Source: Vibrio sp. D404a
GTDB lineage: Bacteria; Pseudomonadota; Gammaproteobacteria; Enterobacterales; Vibrionaceae
Assembly (NCBI RefSeq): GCF_030248535.1
Contig: NZ_JAHGAJ010000008.1
Coordinates: 161,906-225,905 of the forward strand
Reading direction: 5' to 3'
Length of the DNA stretch: 64,000 bases
Shown here: positions 6,950 to 16,304 of the stretch, piece by piece
Position numbering within the stretch: position 1 is the first letter of the stretch
Layout: the number at the start of each line of letters is the position of its first letter
Translations under genes and position numbers: made by a program
Notes under the pieces: generated by a model
Database searches by the model: none
Told to the model about the DNA's origin: nothing
What the model saw: only the letters and a program-made list of their open reading frames with translations

Positions 6950-8377
6950 TTAGTTGCCGCCAAAGCAGAGATATTTGATGTCCATGTATTCATCGATACC
7001 TTGTTTTGCCCCTTCACGTCCGATACCAGACTGTTTTACCCCACCGAACGGAGCCACTTCGGTAGAAATCATACCTTCATTAATGCCGACCATGCCGTAC
7101 TCGAGCGCTTCAGCGATCTTCCAAACGCGATGGATGTTTTGGCTGTAGAAGTACGATGCGAGGCCGTAGATGGTGTCGTTAGCCATCTCGATCAATTGCT
7201 CATCGTTATCGAATGCAATCACAGGCGCAACAGGGCCAAAGATCTCCTGCGAGACAATGTGCATGTCATGAGTCACGTTCTTAAGTACGACCGGCTGCAT
7301 GAACAGGCCATCAAGGTTCGTCACTTCCGAAACCGGCTGTGCGCCTTGGTCAATGGCGCCATCAATCAGAGCTTGGATTCCCGCTTTCGCTGATTCACTG
7401 ATCACAGGACCAATGTTCACGCCTTCGTCTAAGCCATTTCCGACCTTGAGCTGCTGAACGGCAGCATCGAATTTAGTCACGAACTCGTCATAGACTTTGC
7501 TGTGAACATAGAATCGGTTCGCACAAACACACGTTTGGCCGGCATTGCGGAATTTCGATGCCATAGCACCCGCAACGGCAGCATCGATATCTGCATCATC
7601 AAACACAATAAATGGTGCGTTACCGCCAAGCTCCATTGAGGTGCGTTTAATATCGTGTGCGCTCTGCTGCATCAGTACGCTACCCACTTGAGTAGAGCCT
7701 GTGAACGAGAACTTACGAATCAGTGGGTGCGATGTGAAAATACCGCCAACCTGACGTGAACTTTCACCGAGAATCACCTGCAATACATCGCGCGGAATAC
7801 CCGCTTGGTACGCCAGTTCAGCGACAGCGAACGCAGACAGTGGCGTAGAATCCGATGGCTTAACGATAAAGCTACAACCCGCTGCTAACGCAGGGCCTGC
7901 CTTACGAGTGATCATCGCAATTGGGAAGTTCCAAGGCGTAATGGCACACGCCACGCCAATTGGCTGCTTGATCGTCACTAAGCGTTTATCACCGCTTGGG
8001 GCTGGGATGGTTTCACCGTAAGTGCGCTTGGCTTCTTCAGCGAACCACTCAATAAAACTTGCGCCATAAAGCACTTCGCCCTGCGCTTCTGCCAGAGGCT
8101 TACCTTGCTCTAGCGTCATTAAACGGCCAAGGTCTTCTTTGTTTTCTAGCAGCAGTTGATACCATTTATTTAGTAGCCCTGCGCGTACTTTGGCTGGCTG
8201 AGCCGTCCACTCTTTTTGAGCAACGCTGGCACGTTCAACACCATCTAAAATGGCTTGTTCTGAAGAGACTGGCGCATAACCCAGTACCTCGCCCGTTGCA
8301 GGGTTGCTCACGGCAATCCCCTGCTCTTGGTCCGACACCATAAACGACAGCAATGTTTGGTTGTTAATTTGTTGCAT
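6950..8377 (-). CDS. gabD: Succinate-semialdehyde dehydrogenase (NAD(P)+)
   Basis: A 475-residue aldehyde dehydrogenase. The Rossmann-fold segment TPWNFPIAMITRKAGPALAAG, the SMELGGNAPFIVFDDADID segment with the general-base Glu, and the NAGQTCVCANR nucleophile Cys are all present and spaced as in GabD. It oxidises succinate semialdehyde to succinate, feeding the TCA cycle. The adjacent gabT supplies the substrate. An 88-base gap separates it from aguA, the largest inside the operon, with a long hairpin that may be a processing or attenuation element. PuuC-type activity is covered by a separate paralogue upstream. Confidence 0.92.
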   Translation of the reverse strand: MQQINNQTLLSFMVSDQEQGIAVSNPATGEVLGYAPVSSEQAILDGVERASVAQKEWTAQPAKVRAGLLNKWYQLLLENKEDLGRLMTLEQGKPLAEAQGEVLYGASFIEWFAEEAKRTYGETIPAPSGDKRLVTIKQPIGVACAITPWNFPIAMITRKAGPALAAGCSFIVKPSDSTPLSAFAVAELAYQAGIPRDVLQVILGESSRQVGGIFTSHPLIRKFSFTGSTQVGSVLMQQSAHDIKRTSMELGGNAPFIVFDDADIDAAVAGAMASKFRNAGQTCVCANRFYVHSKVYDEFVTKFDAAVQQLKVGNGLDEGVNIGPVISESAKAGIQALIDGAIDQGAQPVSEVTNLDGLFMQPVVLKNVTHDMHIVSQEIFGPVAPVIAFDNDEQLIEMANDTIYGLASYFYSQNIHRVWKIAEALEYGMVGINEGMISTEVAPFGGVKQSGIGREGAKQGIDEYMDIKYLCFGGN

Positions 8378-8404
8378 GGTGATTCCTTTTGACAGCTAAA
8401 CGTT

Positions 8405-8440
8405 GCCGTTATTGACCGATGTTGAGGTTCGGCCAACGGC
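8405..8440 (-). repeat. Inverted repeat in the aguA-gabD gap
   Basis: GCCGTT (8405-8410) and AACGGC (8435-8440) form a stem with partial pairing of the interior (GGCC against GACC). There is no T run. In the transcript it would form a hairpin between aguA and gabD, possibly an mRNA stability or processing site. Function is not shown. Confidence 0.4.
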
Positions 8441-8465
8441 TAATAGTAATTTTAATAGATAATGG

Positions 8466-9548
8466 CTAAGCCGGGATTTGCTGAGTGATGCAGTGAATAT
8501 TTCCGCCACCCAACAACACCTCACGTGAAGGGATTCCTATCACTTGGTGATCTGGCATCGCCTGTTGCAGTATCTCGATTGCCTGCGAGTCGGTTGTATC
8601 ATCGAGTAGGGGCAAAAAGACATACTCATTTACGATAAGAAAGTTTGCATAAGAGGCGCTCAACCTTTCACCAGCATCACGCACCATGCCTTCACTCTTG
8701 TCCACGCCGTTCGCTTCTCGCTCGCTGTAGTGCAGAGGGCCCGGCAGTGGCAAGCGGATCACTTCAATACTCCTACCTTGAGCATCGGTTTGCGACGTTA
8801 GCGCTTGCTCTGCTTGGCGTGATAGCTCGAACTGTGGGTCGCTTGGATCATCAGTCCAGCTCAAGACCACTTTAGCCGGCGCAATTACATGCATTAGATT
8901 ATCGACATGACCGTCAGTCTCGTCATTAAACAGTCCCTTTGGAAGCCAGATGACTTTATCGATACCAAGATACTCTTTAAGACTCGCTTCAATCTGTTGC
9001 TGACTCATTTCAGGGTTACGCCCCGGACTCAGCAAACACTCTTGCGTGGTATACAAGGTACCTTCACCGTCGGTATGAATAGCACCGCCTTCAAGAACAA
9101 ATGGCGCTCGATAGTGGTCAAGGCCGATGATGTCACACACTGAGCTCGCCACTAAGTCGTCTTGCTGCCAGTTGTCATACAGGCCGTTATAATCCCCGCC
9201 CCACGCATTGAACCGCCAGCTGATGCCACGGCGCACGCCTTTCTCGTTCAGCACCACGGTTGGGCCTATGTCGCGCATCCAAGCATCGTTGTATGGGATC
9301 TCGACCAGTCGAATATCGGAGTGAAGCAAAGCGCGAGCTCTATCAAACTGCTTACAGCTAACTGCCACGCACACCTTGGTCACTTCCGAAATCGCGTTGG
9401 CAATGCGAGCAAAGGTCTGCTGTGCAGGCTGCGCTTGTTCACGCCAATTGTCTTTTCGCTCAGGCCAAGCAAGCCACACTTCACTCACCGGTTGAAACTC
9501 AGCCGGAAAGTAGAAGCCATCTTGTCGAGGCGTGGTTGATAGCTGCAT
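8466..9548 (-). CDS. aguA: Agmatine deiminase
   Basis: A 360-residue member of the guanidino-modifying superfamily (PAD_porph/AguA). The N-terminal FYFPAEFQPVSEVWLAWPER, the central FVLEGGAIHTDGEGT, NDETDGHVDN, and the C-terminal GGGNIHCITQQ with the catalytic Cys near residue 354 are characteristic. It hydrolyses agmatine to N-carbamoylputrescine and ammonia. The next enzyme, aguB, is encoded nine bases upstream in the same operon, so agmatine is funnelled to putrescine and on to the Puu pathway. The length is standard for the family. Confidence 0.95.
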   Translation of the reverse strand: MQLSTTPRQDGFYFPAEFQPVSEVWLAWPERKDNWREQAQPAQQTFARIANAISEVTKVCVAVSCKQFDRARALLHSDIRLVEIPYNDAWMRDIGPTVVLNEKGVRRGISWRFNAWGGDYNGLYDNWQQDDLVASSVCDIIGLDHYRAPFVLEGGAIHTDGEGTLYTTQECLLSPGRNPEMSQQQIEASLKEYLGIDKVIWLPKGLFNDETDGHVDNLMHVIAPAKVVLSWTDDPSDPQFELSRQAEQALTSQTDAQGRSIEVIRLPLPGPLHYSEREANGVDKSEGMVRDAGERLSASYANFLIVNEYVFLPLLDDTTDSQAIEILQQAMPDHQVIGIPSREVLLGGGNIHCITQQIPA

Positions 9549-9557
9549 AGTGCCTCC

Positions 9558-10424
9558 TTATACCGCCAGTTTGCCTACACTGCCGTACAGATCTGGTCGA
9601 CGGTCACGGAATAGCCCCCACGAGTGACGAGCCTGCGCCGTTGCGGCTAAATCGACTTCTGCATAGATGATCGCTTCACCTTCACGTGGCGCTTCAGCAA
9701 GCTTGCCACCGGTATGATCAGTGATGAAAGACGAACCGTAGAAGGTCGTTTCAATGCCATCATCCACCTCAGTACCTACTCGGTTTGACGCGATAACTGG
9801 TACTAAGTTGGCCGCTGAATGGCCTTGCATCGTGCGTTGCCAATGGTCACGCGAATCTAGGGTTGGGTCTTGTGGCTCACTACCGATCGCGGTTGGGTAG
9901 AAGATCGCTTCAGCGCCATGCAGAGCTAAGCTGCGAGCCAGTTCTGGGAACCATTGATCCCAACAGATGCCAGCGCCGAAGGTGCCAAACTTAGTCTTCC
10001 AAACCTTGAAGCCAGTATCACCCGGGCTGAAGTAGTACTTCTCGCTGTAACCCGGTCCATCTGGAATATGTGACTTGCGGTAATTGTCGAGTACCGTGCC
10101 ATCTGCATCGATCATCACTAACGAGTTAAAGAAGGTGTTACCCGCTTTTTCAAAGTAGCTCACCGGGATCACGACACCCAACTCTTTAGCGAGAGCGCTC
10201 ATCTCTTTAATCAGTAAGCAGTTATCTGTCTCTTCTGCCAACTCGAAGTATTTCGCTTCCTGTTTCTTACAGAAGTAAGGCGCTGCAAACAGCTCTTGAG
10301 GCAGAATGACGTTGGCACCGTTGCTCGCGGCTTCACGAATCGCCTGCTTGGCTTTGTTTAGGTTATCTTCCAGATCCCAGCTCTTAGTCAGTTGTAAGGC
10401 TGCAAATTTCACTACTCTACTCAT
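9558..10424 (-). CDS. aguB: N-carbamoylputrescine amidase
   Basis: A 288-residue nitrilase-superfamily enzyme. The Glu-Lys-Cys triad is visible: Glu in ILPQELFAAPYFC, Lys in YRKSHIPDGPGYSEKYYF and Cys in GAGICWDQWFPELAR. It cleaves N-carbamoylputrescine to putrescine, CO2 and ammonia. It lies 25 bases after puuB and nine before aguA. Its presence inside a puu operon links agmatine breakdown to putrescine catabolism. Confidence 0.95.
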   Translation of the reverse strand: MSRVVKFAALQLTKSWDLEDNLNKAKQAIREAASNGANVILPQELFAAPYFCKKQEAKYFELAEETDNCLLIKEMSALAKELGVVIPVSYFEKAGNTFFNSLVMIDADGTVLDNYRKSHIPDGPGYSEKYYFSPGDTGFKVWKTKFGTFGAGICWDQWFPELARSLALHGAEAIFYPTAIGSEPQDPTLDSRDHWQRTMQGHSAANLVPVIASNRVGTEVDDGIETTFYGSSFITDHTGGKLAEAPREGEAIIYAEVDLAATAQARHSWGLFRDRRPDLYGSVGKLAV

Positions 10425-10449
10425 TCGATGTTCCTTATCTGTGTCTGGA

Positions 10450-11727
10450 TTAGATAGCCAGTTTGTCTCTTAGGTTGTAATACGCTGCACCCACTGCGGT
10501 GAATGGGATTTGGAAGTGACGGCCCCCCGGGAAAGCGTAGTGCTTCAATGCTGCGAAAGCATCGAATCGCTCAGCGTGTCCGGTTAAGGCTTCTGCCAAT
10601 AGTTTGCCTGCAAGGTGAGTACAAGTGACACCATGGCCGCTATAACCTTGTAGGTAGTAGATGTTGTCGTCGAATGCGCCGAACTGAGGCATACGCGAGT
10701 AAGTTAGCAGGAAGTTACCCGTCCAAGTGTAATCAATCTTAATCCCTTTCAATTGAGGGAAAACCTTCTCTAGCTTAGGACGAATCAAGGCTTCGATATT
10801 CTCTGGGTCACGAGCACCGTACACTACGCCACCACCAAACAGCAGGCGTTTATCAGCACTTAGACGGAAGTAATCCAGTAGGTAATTACAATCTTCAACA
10901 CAGTAGTCGCTTGGCAGTACCTGCTTAAGTTGCTCATCAGTCAGCGGCTCTGTCGCCACCACTTGGGTACCACACGGAATCGCTTTGTTGCTGATGTTCG
11001 GTGCAAGACCACCAAGGTAAGCATTACCTGCCAACACTAGATATTTGCACTTCACGCTGCCCTGAGCCGTTCTCGCCACAGGGTTCACGCCCTTCTCTAG
11101 CGAGGTTACTGCAGACTGTTCGAAAATTTGACCACCCAAAGAGACAAACGCTGCTGCTTCACCGAGAGCCAGTTTTAGAGGATGGATGTGACCACCACGC
11201 ATATCGAGCAGACCGCCAGTGTAAACCTGAGTACCGACTGCCGCTTCTACCTCATTGGCATCAAGCAGAGTCAGTTGGTCATTACCGTAACGCTCCCAGT
11301 TTTTCTTATGGTGCTCTAGGCCAGCGAGTTGCTTTTTGTTTAGTGCTGTAAATAGGCCACCGCGCTTATGATCACACTCGATATCGTACTTATCGATAAG
11401 GCCACGAATGATGTCGCCGCCTTCAAAGATCATGTCACACAGAGCTTTAGCTTGGGGTTGGTCGTAACGGCTTTCAATCACGTCAACATCTCGGCTGTAG
11501 CTATTAACGATCTGACCGCCGTTGCGACCGGTTGCGCCAAAACCGACTTTCGCACTCTCTAGCACCACCACTTTGAAGCCTTTCTCTGCCAGATGCAGTG
11601 CTGAAGATAAACCAGAGAAACCGGCACCAACCACACACACATCACACTCGATGTTGTCTTGAAGTTGTGGGAAATCTGGCATGTTTGGTACTGAGTGCGC
11701 GTAAAACGAGTCCGTATGCTTATTCAT
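10450..11727 (-). CDS. puuB: Gamma-glutamylputrescine oxidase (FAD-dependent)
   Basis: A 425-residue flavoprotein of the DAO/glycine-oxidase family. The FAD-binding dinucleotide fold CDVCVVGAGFSGLSSALHLAEKG starts at residue 28 and is followed by the GATGRNGGQIV loop typical of PuuB/OrdL proteins. The C-terminal YYLQGYSGHGVTCTHLAGK segment completes the FAD site. It oxidises gamma-glutamylputrescine to gamma-glutamyl-aminobutyraldehyde and H2O2. It sits between puuC and aguB in the operon. Related amino-acid oxidases exist, but the position between puu genes makes this assignment firm. Confidence 0.92.
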   Translation of the reverse strand: MNKHTDSFYAHSVPNMPDFPQLQDNIECDVCVVGAGFSGLSSALHLAEKGFKVVVLESAKVGFGATGRNGGQIVNSYSRDVDVIESRYDQPQAKALCDMIFEGGDIIRGLIDKYDIECDHKRGGLFTALNKKQLAGLEHHKKNWERYGNDQLTLLDANEVEAAVGTQVYTGGLLDMRGGHIHPLKLALGEAAAFVSLGGQIFEQSAVTSLEKGVNPVARTAQGSVKCKYLVLAGNAYLGGLAPNISNKAIPCGTQVVATEPLTDEQLKQVLPSDYCVEDCNYLLDYFRLSADKRLLFGGGVVYGARDPENIEALIRPKLEKVFPQLKGIKIDYTWTGNFLLTYSRMPQFGAFDDNIYYLQGYSGHGVTCTHLAGKLLAEALTGHAERFDAFAALKHYAFPGGRHFQIPFTAVGAAYYNLRDKLAI

Positions 11728-11758
11728 TGCTTTATTCCTTTGTTATTCGTCAGCAGGC

Positions 11759-13243
11759 TTAAGGGTGTAGGCGAATCCAAGTCGTTTTGGTTTCTGTGAA
11801 TTTTTCAATGGCATGCAGTGACTTATCACGGCCGTTACCACTCATTTTGAATCCACCAAATGGGACAGTCATGTCACCTTCGTTGTAGTTATTGACCCAG
11901 ACTGAACCCGCTTGTAGCTGCTTAGCCACACGGTGAACACGATTAATATTGCTGCTCCAAAGAGCGGCACCTAGGCCATATTTAGAATCGTTAGCAATGG
12001 CGATCGCCTCTTGCTCATCTTTGAAAGGAATCACGCACAACACAGGACCAAAAATCTCTTCCTGCGCAACACGCATCTTATTGTCTACATTGTCGAGAAT
12101 GGTTGGCTCAACGAACGCGCCTTTGCCATCGACATCGCCACCGCAGCGCAGCGTTGCACCCTCAGTTTGACCAAGGTGGATGTACTCCAGCACTTTGGCT
12201 TTATGCCCTTGATCGATAAGTGCGCCCATAGAACAAGTGGTGTCCATTGGGTCTTTTGGCGTGAAGGCTTTAGACGCTTCAATCACCTTCTCAACAAACT
12301 GATCTTTAATGCTTTCATGAACCAGCAATCGAGTTGCTGCAACACACACTTCACCTTGGTTATAGAAGCAACCACCTGCCGTTTCAGCGGCTGCGCGGTC
12401 AAGATCGTCACAGTCTTCAAAGACAATATTGGCATTCTTACCACCCGCCTCTGCAAAGACGCGTTTTAGGTTGGTCTCACCAGAACGAACCATTAACTGA
12501 CCAGCGATTCGGGTTGAACCGGTAAAGGCAATGCAATCAACATCATGGTGTTTAGCTAGCGCATCTCCGGCTTCATGACCGTAGCCAGTAATAACTTGGA
12601 ATACGCCACGAGGAAGACCCGCTTGATTAGCAAGCTTGCCAAGGAAGATTGCTGTTAAAGAGGATTTTTCTGACGGTTTTAGAATGACACTGTTGCCCGC
12701 CGCGAGCGCAGGGCCGAGCTTCCAACAGGCTAGCCATAGAGGGAAGTTCCATGGAACCACAGCGGCGACAACACCAATAGGTTGATGAGAGATGTAGGCG
12801 TGAACATCTTTTTCGGTTGGCGCGACTTCACCGTAGACTTTATCAATCGCTTCAGCGTACCAGCGTAAAGAGCCTGCTGCGCCCGGGATATCGGTAGAGA
12901 CGCTGTGATTGATAGGTTTACCGGTATCGAGCGTTTCCAGTAACGCTAACTCTTCACGGTGTTCATCGATGAGATCAGCGAATAAGCTTAGGACAGCTTT
13001 ACGATGAGATGGGGCGCTGTTGCTCCATTCACCGGCTTGAAAGGCTTGACGAGCGCATGTTACCGCAAGATCAACATCTTCTTCTTGGCAACGAGCGATC
13101 TCTGTAAGCGTTTCGTCCGTTGCTGGGTTGATGACATCAAGCATTTGACCGCTGATGGCAAGAGTATACTCGCCGTTAATAAATGCTCGATTTTCGATGT
13201 TTAGACTGTTTTGTAATTCAATCCATTGTTCCTGGGTTTTCAT
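11759..13243 (-). CDS. puuC: Gamma-glutamyl-gamma-aminobutyraldehyde dehydrogenase
   Basis: A 494-residue aldehyde dehydrogenase. VVPWNFPLWLACWKLGPALAAGNSVILKPSEKS forms the cofactor-binding region, FAEAGGKNANIVFEDC carries the general-base Glu and NQGEVCVAATR the catalytic Cys. Length and motifs match PuuC/AldH. It oxidises the aldehyde made by PuuB to gamma-glutamyl-GABA, the substrate of PuuD. It lies 36 bases after puuR and 31 before puuB. It is distinct from the gabD paralogue downstream, which handles succinate semialdehyde. Confidence 0.92.
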   Translation of the reverse strand: MKTQEQWIELQNSLNIENRAFINGEYTLAISGQMLDVINPATDETLTEIARCQEEDVDLAVTCARQAFQAGEWSNSAPSHRKAVLSLFADLIDEHREELALLETLDTGKPINHSVSTDIPGAAGSLRWYAEAIDKVYGEVAPTEKDVHAYISHQPIGVVAAVVPWNFPLWLACWKLGPALAAGNSVILKPSEKSSLTAIFLGKLANQAGLPRGVFQVITGYGHEAGDALAKHHDVDCIAFTGSTRIAGQLMVRSGETNLKRVFAEAGGKNANIVFEDCDDLDRAAAETAGGCFYNQGEVCVAATRLLVHESIKDQFVEKVIEASKAFTPKDPMDTTCSMGALIDQGHKAKVLEYIHLGQTEGATLRCGGDVDGKGAFVEPTILDNVDNKMRVAQEEIFGPVLCVIPFKDEQEAIAIANDSKYGLGAALWSSNINRVHRVAKQLQAGSVWVNNYNEGDMTVPFGGFKMSGNGRDKSLHAIEKFTETKTTWIRLHP

Positions 13244-13279
13244 ACGCTCTCCTTGTTATCACAACAAGGCAAGGCCCAC

Positions 13280-13837
13280 TTAGAATGTGGTTGGCGTATG
13301 CGCGCTTATCATTCGACAAGCCTTGTCTGTGTGATTTGTAAACTTATGCGGCTGAGTTGTATCAATGACGTACGACTCGCCTTGTTTAAGGACGTAAGAT
13401 TGGTCTTTATACTCAAGCGTGATTTCACCCTCAAGAATGGTTCCGATCTCTTCGCCTTCATGTTTAATTTCTGCCGCACCAGTCGTGCCATGTGGGGCAT
13501 ACTCTTCGATTAAAAACCCGATGACCTGCTCTTTACTGCCGTTGGTGACTAGCTTCATTGAAACGGACTCACTGCCCATCTCCACCAACTCATCAGGGGT
13601 AACGACAACCTTTACTTCATCACTGGCTGGCTTTTCAAAGGTGAAAAACTCCGATAGCGACAAAGAAAAAACGTTCACTATTTTTTGCAACGAGCTCACT
13701 GAAGGGCTGACCTTAGCGTTCTCAATAGAGGAGATAGCACTATGTGTAATGCCAGCTCGCTCGGCTAATTCTCGTTGTGACAATCCATGTTCTTTTCGTA
13801 ACTGAACAATATTTTTACCAATCTCTTGATTGTCCAT
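13280..13837 (-). CDS. puuR: Putrescine-responsive transcriptional repressor
   Basis: A 185-residue regulator with an N-terminal HTH_3 domain (IVQLRKEHGLSQRELAERAG, then HSAISSIENAKVSPSVSSLQKI, residues 8-60) and a C-terminal cupin (GEEIGTILEGEITLEYKDQSYVLKQGESYVI, residues 125-180). This is the PuuR architecture; in Escherichia coli PuuR represses puu genes and is released by putrescine. It lies 16 bases after puuD in the operon. Dyads at 14667-14686 and 14727-14750 between puuD and puuA resemble PuuR boxes, so the gene is probably autoregulated. Confidence 0.92.
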   Translation of the reverse strand: MDNQEIGKNIVQLRKEHGLSQRELAERAGITHSAISSIENAKVSPSVSSLQKIVNVFSLSLSEFFTFEKPASDEVKVVVTPDELVEMGSESVSMKLVTNGSKEQVIGFLIEEYAPHGTTGAAEIKHEGEEIGTILEGEITLEYKDQSYVLKQGESYVIDTTQPHKFTNHTDKACRMISAHTPTTF

Positions 13838-13853
13838 TTATCTGGCTCCTAAC

Positions 13854-14600
13854 TTATAGAGAGGCAGCCATCATAAATTCTTTGAACAAAATTTGTGAGA
13901 AATGATTGGTTTTCGCTTTCCATTCTGGGTGCCACTGCACGCCAACAAAGAATTTTTGTCCTGGAAGGCTAAATGCTTCCACCAAACCATCGGGGGCTTT
14001 CGCTTCTACTTGCAGTTGCGGAGCCAGTTGGTCAACACCTTGATTATGAAGAGTGTTCACTTCAAAAAAGACCGTGGTTTCCCAGTGATTCTCTGTCAGC
14101 CATTTTTCAAAAAGGCTCTGCTTTTGCACCAGCACCGCATGTGATGGTGCGTATTTCTCTTCAAAGTCGTCGACTTGGATCTCTCGATGATCATTAAAGC
14201 CGGAATCGTGAACCGCCGGATTTAACGAGCCACCCAACGCCACATTCATCTCTTGAAACCCACGGCAGATCCCTAGACATGGAATGTCTTTATCAATAGC
14301 TTTGCGCAGTAATGAAAAAGAGAGCTCGTCACGCGCTTCATCTTTCTTCGCCTCTTGATGCGTCGCGTTGTAGTGGTGCGGCGCAACATTCGAGTGACTG
14401 CCCGGAAATAAAATGCCATCACACATTTCAAGGATTCGCTCGATATCTTCACTCGACATATCTGGCGCTAACATCAGCGGCAAACCGCCGAAGTCTTTTA
14501 CTGCCGCTAGATAGAAGTCATTAACGGCTTGTATTTGATAGCCACCCAACTCTTTCGCGCAGCTAACAATTCCAATAATGGGTTTGCTTTGTGTAGACAT
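13854..14600 (-). CDS. puuD: Gamma-glutamyl-GABA hydrolase
   Basis: A 248-residue class-I glutamine amidotransferase-like hydrolase (peptidase C26). The nucleophile Cys lies in IPCLGICRGFQEMNVALGGSL near residue 113, and the His-Glu pair is in FFVGVQWHPEW near the C terminus. It cleaves gamma-glutamyl-GABA to glutamate and GABA, which GabT then uses. It is the first gene of the leftward operon and faces puuA across a 343-base regulatory region. Confidence 0.93.
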   Translation of the reverse strand: MSTQSKPIIGIVSCAKELGGYQIQAVNDFYLAAVKDFGGLPLMLAPDMSSEDIERILEMCDGILFPGSHSNVAPHHYNATHQEAKKDEARDELSFSLLRKAIDKDIPCLGICRGFQEMNVALGGSLNPAVHDSGFNDHREIQVDDFEEKYAPSHAVLVQKQSLFEKWLTENHWETTVFFEVNTLHNQGVDQLAPQLQVEAKAPDGLVEAFSLPGQKFFVGVQWHPEWKAKTNHFSQILFKEFMMAASL

Positions 14601-14666
14601 GTTACTTCCGTGCTCGATTTATTTAACACTCACACTACAAACCATGTACAAAATTATCAACACCGA

Positions 14667-14686
14667 TGTTCGATATTCTGACCAAA
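14667..14686. promoter_or_regulatory. Candidate PuuR operator, site 1
   Basis: ATGTTCGATATTCTGACCAA, read on the minus strand, contains AGAATATCGAACA, which resembles the E. coli PuuR box AAAATATAATGAACA as I recall it. It lies 67-86 bases upstream of the puuD start. The assignment is by similarity and location. Confidence 0.45.
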
Positions 14687-14726
14687 TCGTGACCAACGCC
14701 TCTTTTTTGGTCAAAAAAACGGCTAA

Positions 14727-14750
14727 TTTTGCTCATTATATTGAGCAAAA
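14727..14750. promoter_or_regulatory. Candidate PuuR operator, site 2 (perfect dyad)
   Basis: Two perfect nine-base arms, TTTTGCTCA (14727-14735) and TGAGCAAAA (14742-14750), flank the spacer TTATAT. The core CATTATATTG is close to the centre of the E. coli operator ATGGACAATATATTGACCAT. It lies between the divergent puuD and puuA genes and could control both arms. Confidence 0.6.
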
Positions 14751-14943
14751 ACCGATCAGCTGTTACAAAATAGTTAACAAAAATATCTTTCATAAAATTT
14801 ACAACTTGAAAGAAAATCAAAATAAACCATTGTATTTTAAGCAAATAAAACAAAATCTTTAGACTTTAGTCTTATCAATACAACTCAGTTGTTTGTTTTT
14901 TGTTGCTTTAGGTTTGCTGTACAGAGGCTAGTTGGAGAACTCA
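14751..14943. promoter_or_regulatory. Remainder of the puuD-puuA divergent region
   Basis: A/T-rich region that must carry the puuA promoter. No small gene or RNA is evident. The only clear element near the right end is the Shine-Dalgarno GGAG (14934-14937), seven bases before the puuA ATG. Confidence 0.4.
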
Positions 14944-16287
14944 ATGGAATCGTATCTACAGGAAGTTAAAAATTTTCGACAAAAATGGCCCAACATCGAG
15001 TTTGTTGATCTCATTTTCACCGATATCAATGCCACACCAAGAGGCAAAAGAATCCCAGTCAATGCGCTGGAGAAGCTAGCGAAAGGGGTGGCACTACCGC
15101 TGTCTACTATTACTCTCGATACTAAAGGCAATGTGGTAGAGAGCGCAGGGTTAGGTGAAGACCTAGGCGAGCCAGATAACATTTGTTTCCCTGTTGCTGA
15201 CACACTGATGCCAACAGCAAAAGAGTCAGTCGGCCAGATACTACTAAGTATGATGGATGAGACAGCAGAGCAACCAAGCCCGCTATTCATTCGTAATATC
15301 GTCGAAGACATGCTCGATAAACTGCACGCTAAAGATCAGTACCCATGCGTTGCCTTAGAACTTGAGTTCTACCTCATCGACAAAAAACGCGGCGAGATGG
15401 GCGCTCTGCAAACCGCTATTAACCCAACTAAAAAGTCCCGCGAGAAAGATACCGAGGTGTATGACCTAGACGGCCTTGATGACTACGCTGATTTCCTCGC
15501 CGACCTTAACAAGATCGCACAAGATCAAGGGCTAAATACCTCTGGTGCACTCTCTGAATCCGCACCGGGGCAGTTTGAAATTAACTTTAACCACTCAAAA
15601 GATGTGCTTAGAGCATGTGATGAAGTGATCATCGCTAAGCGTCTTATCCGCCAGATTGCCCACCAGCACGGTTTTGATGCCACCTTTATGGCTAAACCGT
15701 TTGGCGACCAAGCCGGTAATGGCATGCACATTCACCTTAGTTTGGTGGATTCGCTCGGCAACAATCACTTTAGCCAAGCCGATGGCGAAGCCAGTGACCT
15801 CTTTTATCAAACCATGGCCGCGATGTTGGCTCAAACATCCGATTCCATGGCATTGATTTGTCCTAACGTAAACTCTTACCGCCGTTTTGTCCCTGGCGCT
15901 TACGTACCTACGAAAGCCGATTGGGGAGAAAACCACCGTGGTGTTGCGATGCGTGTGCCCATCAGCGATAGCAAAAATCGCCGAATTGAACATCGTATAG
16001 CAGGAGCTGACGTTAACCCTTATATTCTCGCTGCAGTAGTACTTTCCGCGGTATTAGCGAGTGAAAACTATACCAAAGACCAATGTCCTAAAGCCCTCAG
16101 TGATGATGCAATTGACCTACCACTGCGTATGTCAGAGGCACTCGACCAGCTAGAACGCAGTGAGCTGGCTCCGTACATCTCTAGAGACTTTATCGATTTA
16201 TATTTAGCTTGCAAACGGAGTGAACTCGCCGACTTTGAACGCGAAATCACCCCATTAGAAATCGAATGGATGTTGCACTCAGCATAA
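14944..16287 (+). CDS. puuA: Gamma-glutamylputrescine synthetase (glutamine-synthetase family)
   Basis: A 447-residue protein of the glutamine synthetase family with the GS layout: an N-terminal beta-grasp (FVDLIFTDINATPRGKRIP), ALELEFYLIDKK carrying metal-binding Glu, APGQFEINF, AGNGMHIHLSL and NRRIEHRIAGADVNPYI. It ligates glutamate to putrescine with ATP, the first step of the Puu pathway. I moved the start from a TTG at 14932 to the ATG at 14944 because GGAG sits seven bases before it. It is divergent from the rest of the pathway and followed by the antiporter gene. Confidence 0.92.
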   Translation: MESYLQEVKNFRQKWPNIEFVDLIFTDINATPRGKRIPVNALEKLAKGVALPLSTITLDTKGNVVESAGLGEDLGEPDNICFPVADTLMPTAKESVGQILLSMMDETAEQPSPLFIRNIVEDMLDKLHAKDQYPCVALELEFYLIDKKRGEMGALQTAINPTKKSREKDTEVYDLDGLDDYADFLADLNKIAQDQGLNTSGALSESAPGQFEINFNHSKDVLRACDEVIIAKRLIRQIAHQHGFDATFMAKPFGDQAGNGMHIHLSLVDSLGNNHFSQADGEASDLFYQTMAAMLAQTSDSMALICPNVNSYRRFVPGAYVPTKADWGENHRGVAMRVPISDSKNRRIEHRIAGADVNPYILAAVVLSAVLASENYTKDQCPKALSDDAIDLPLRMSEALDQLERSELAPYISRDFIDLYLACKRSELADFEREITPLEIEWMLHSA

Positions 16288-16304
16288 ATAAAGGAAATAT
16301 ACGT

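Noticed and set aside
14635..14853. Leftward 72-codon frame in the puuD-puuA gap
   Set aside because: It runs through both candidate PuuR operators and has an odd hydrophobic composition caused by A/T-rich DNA.
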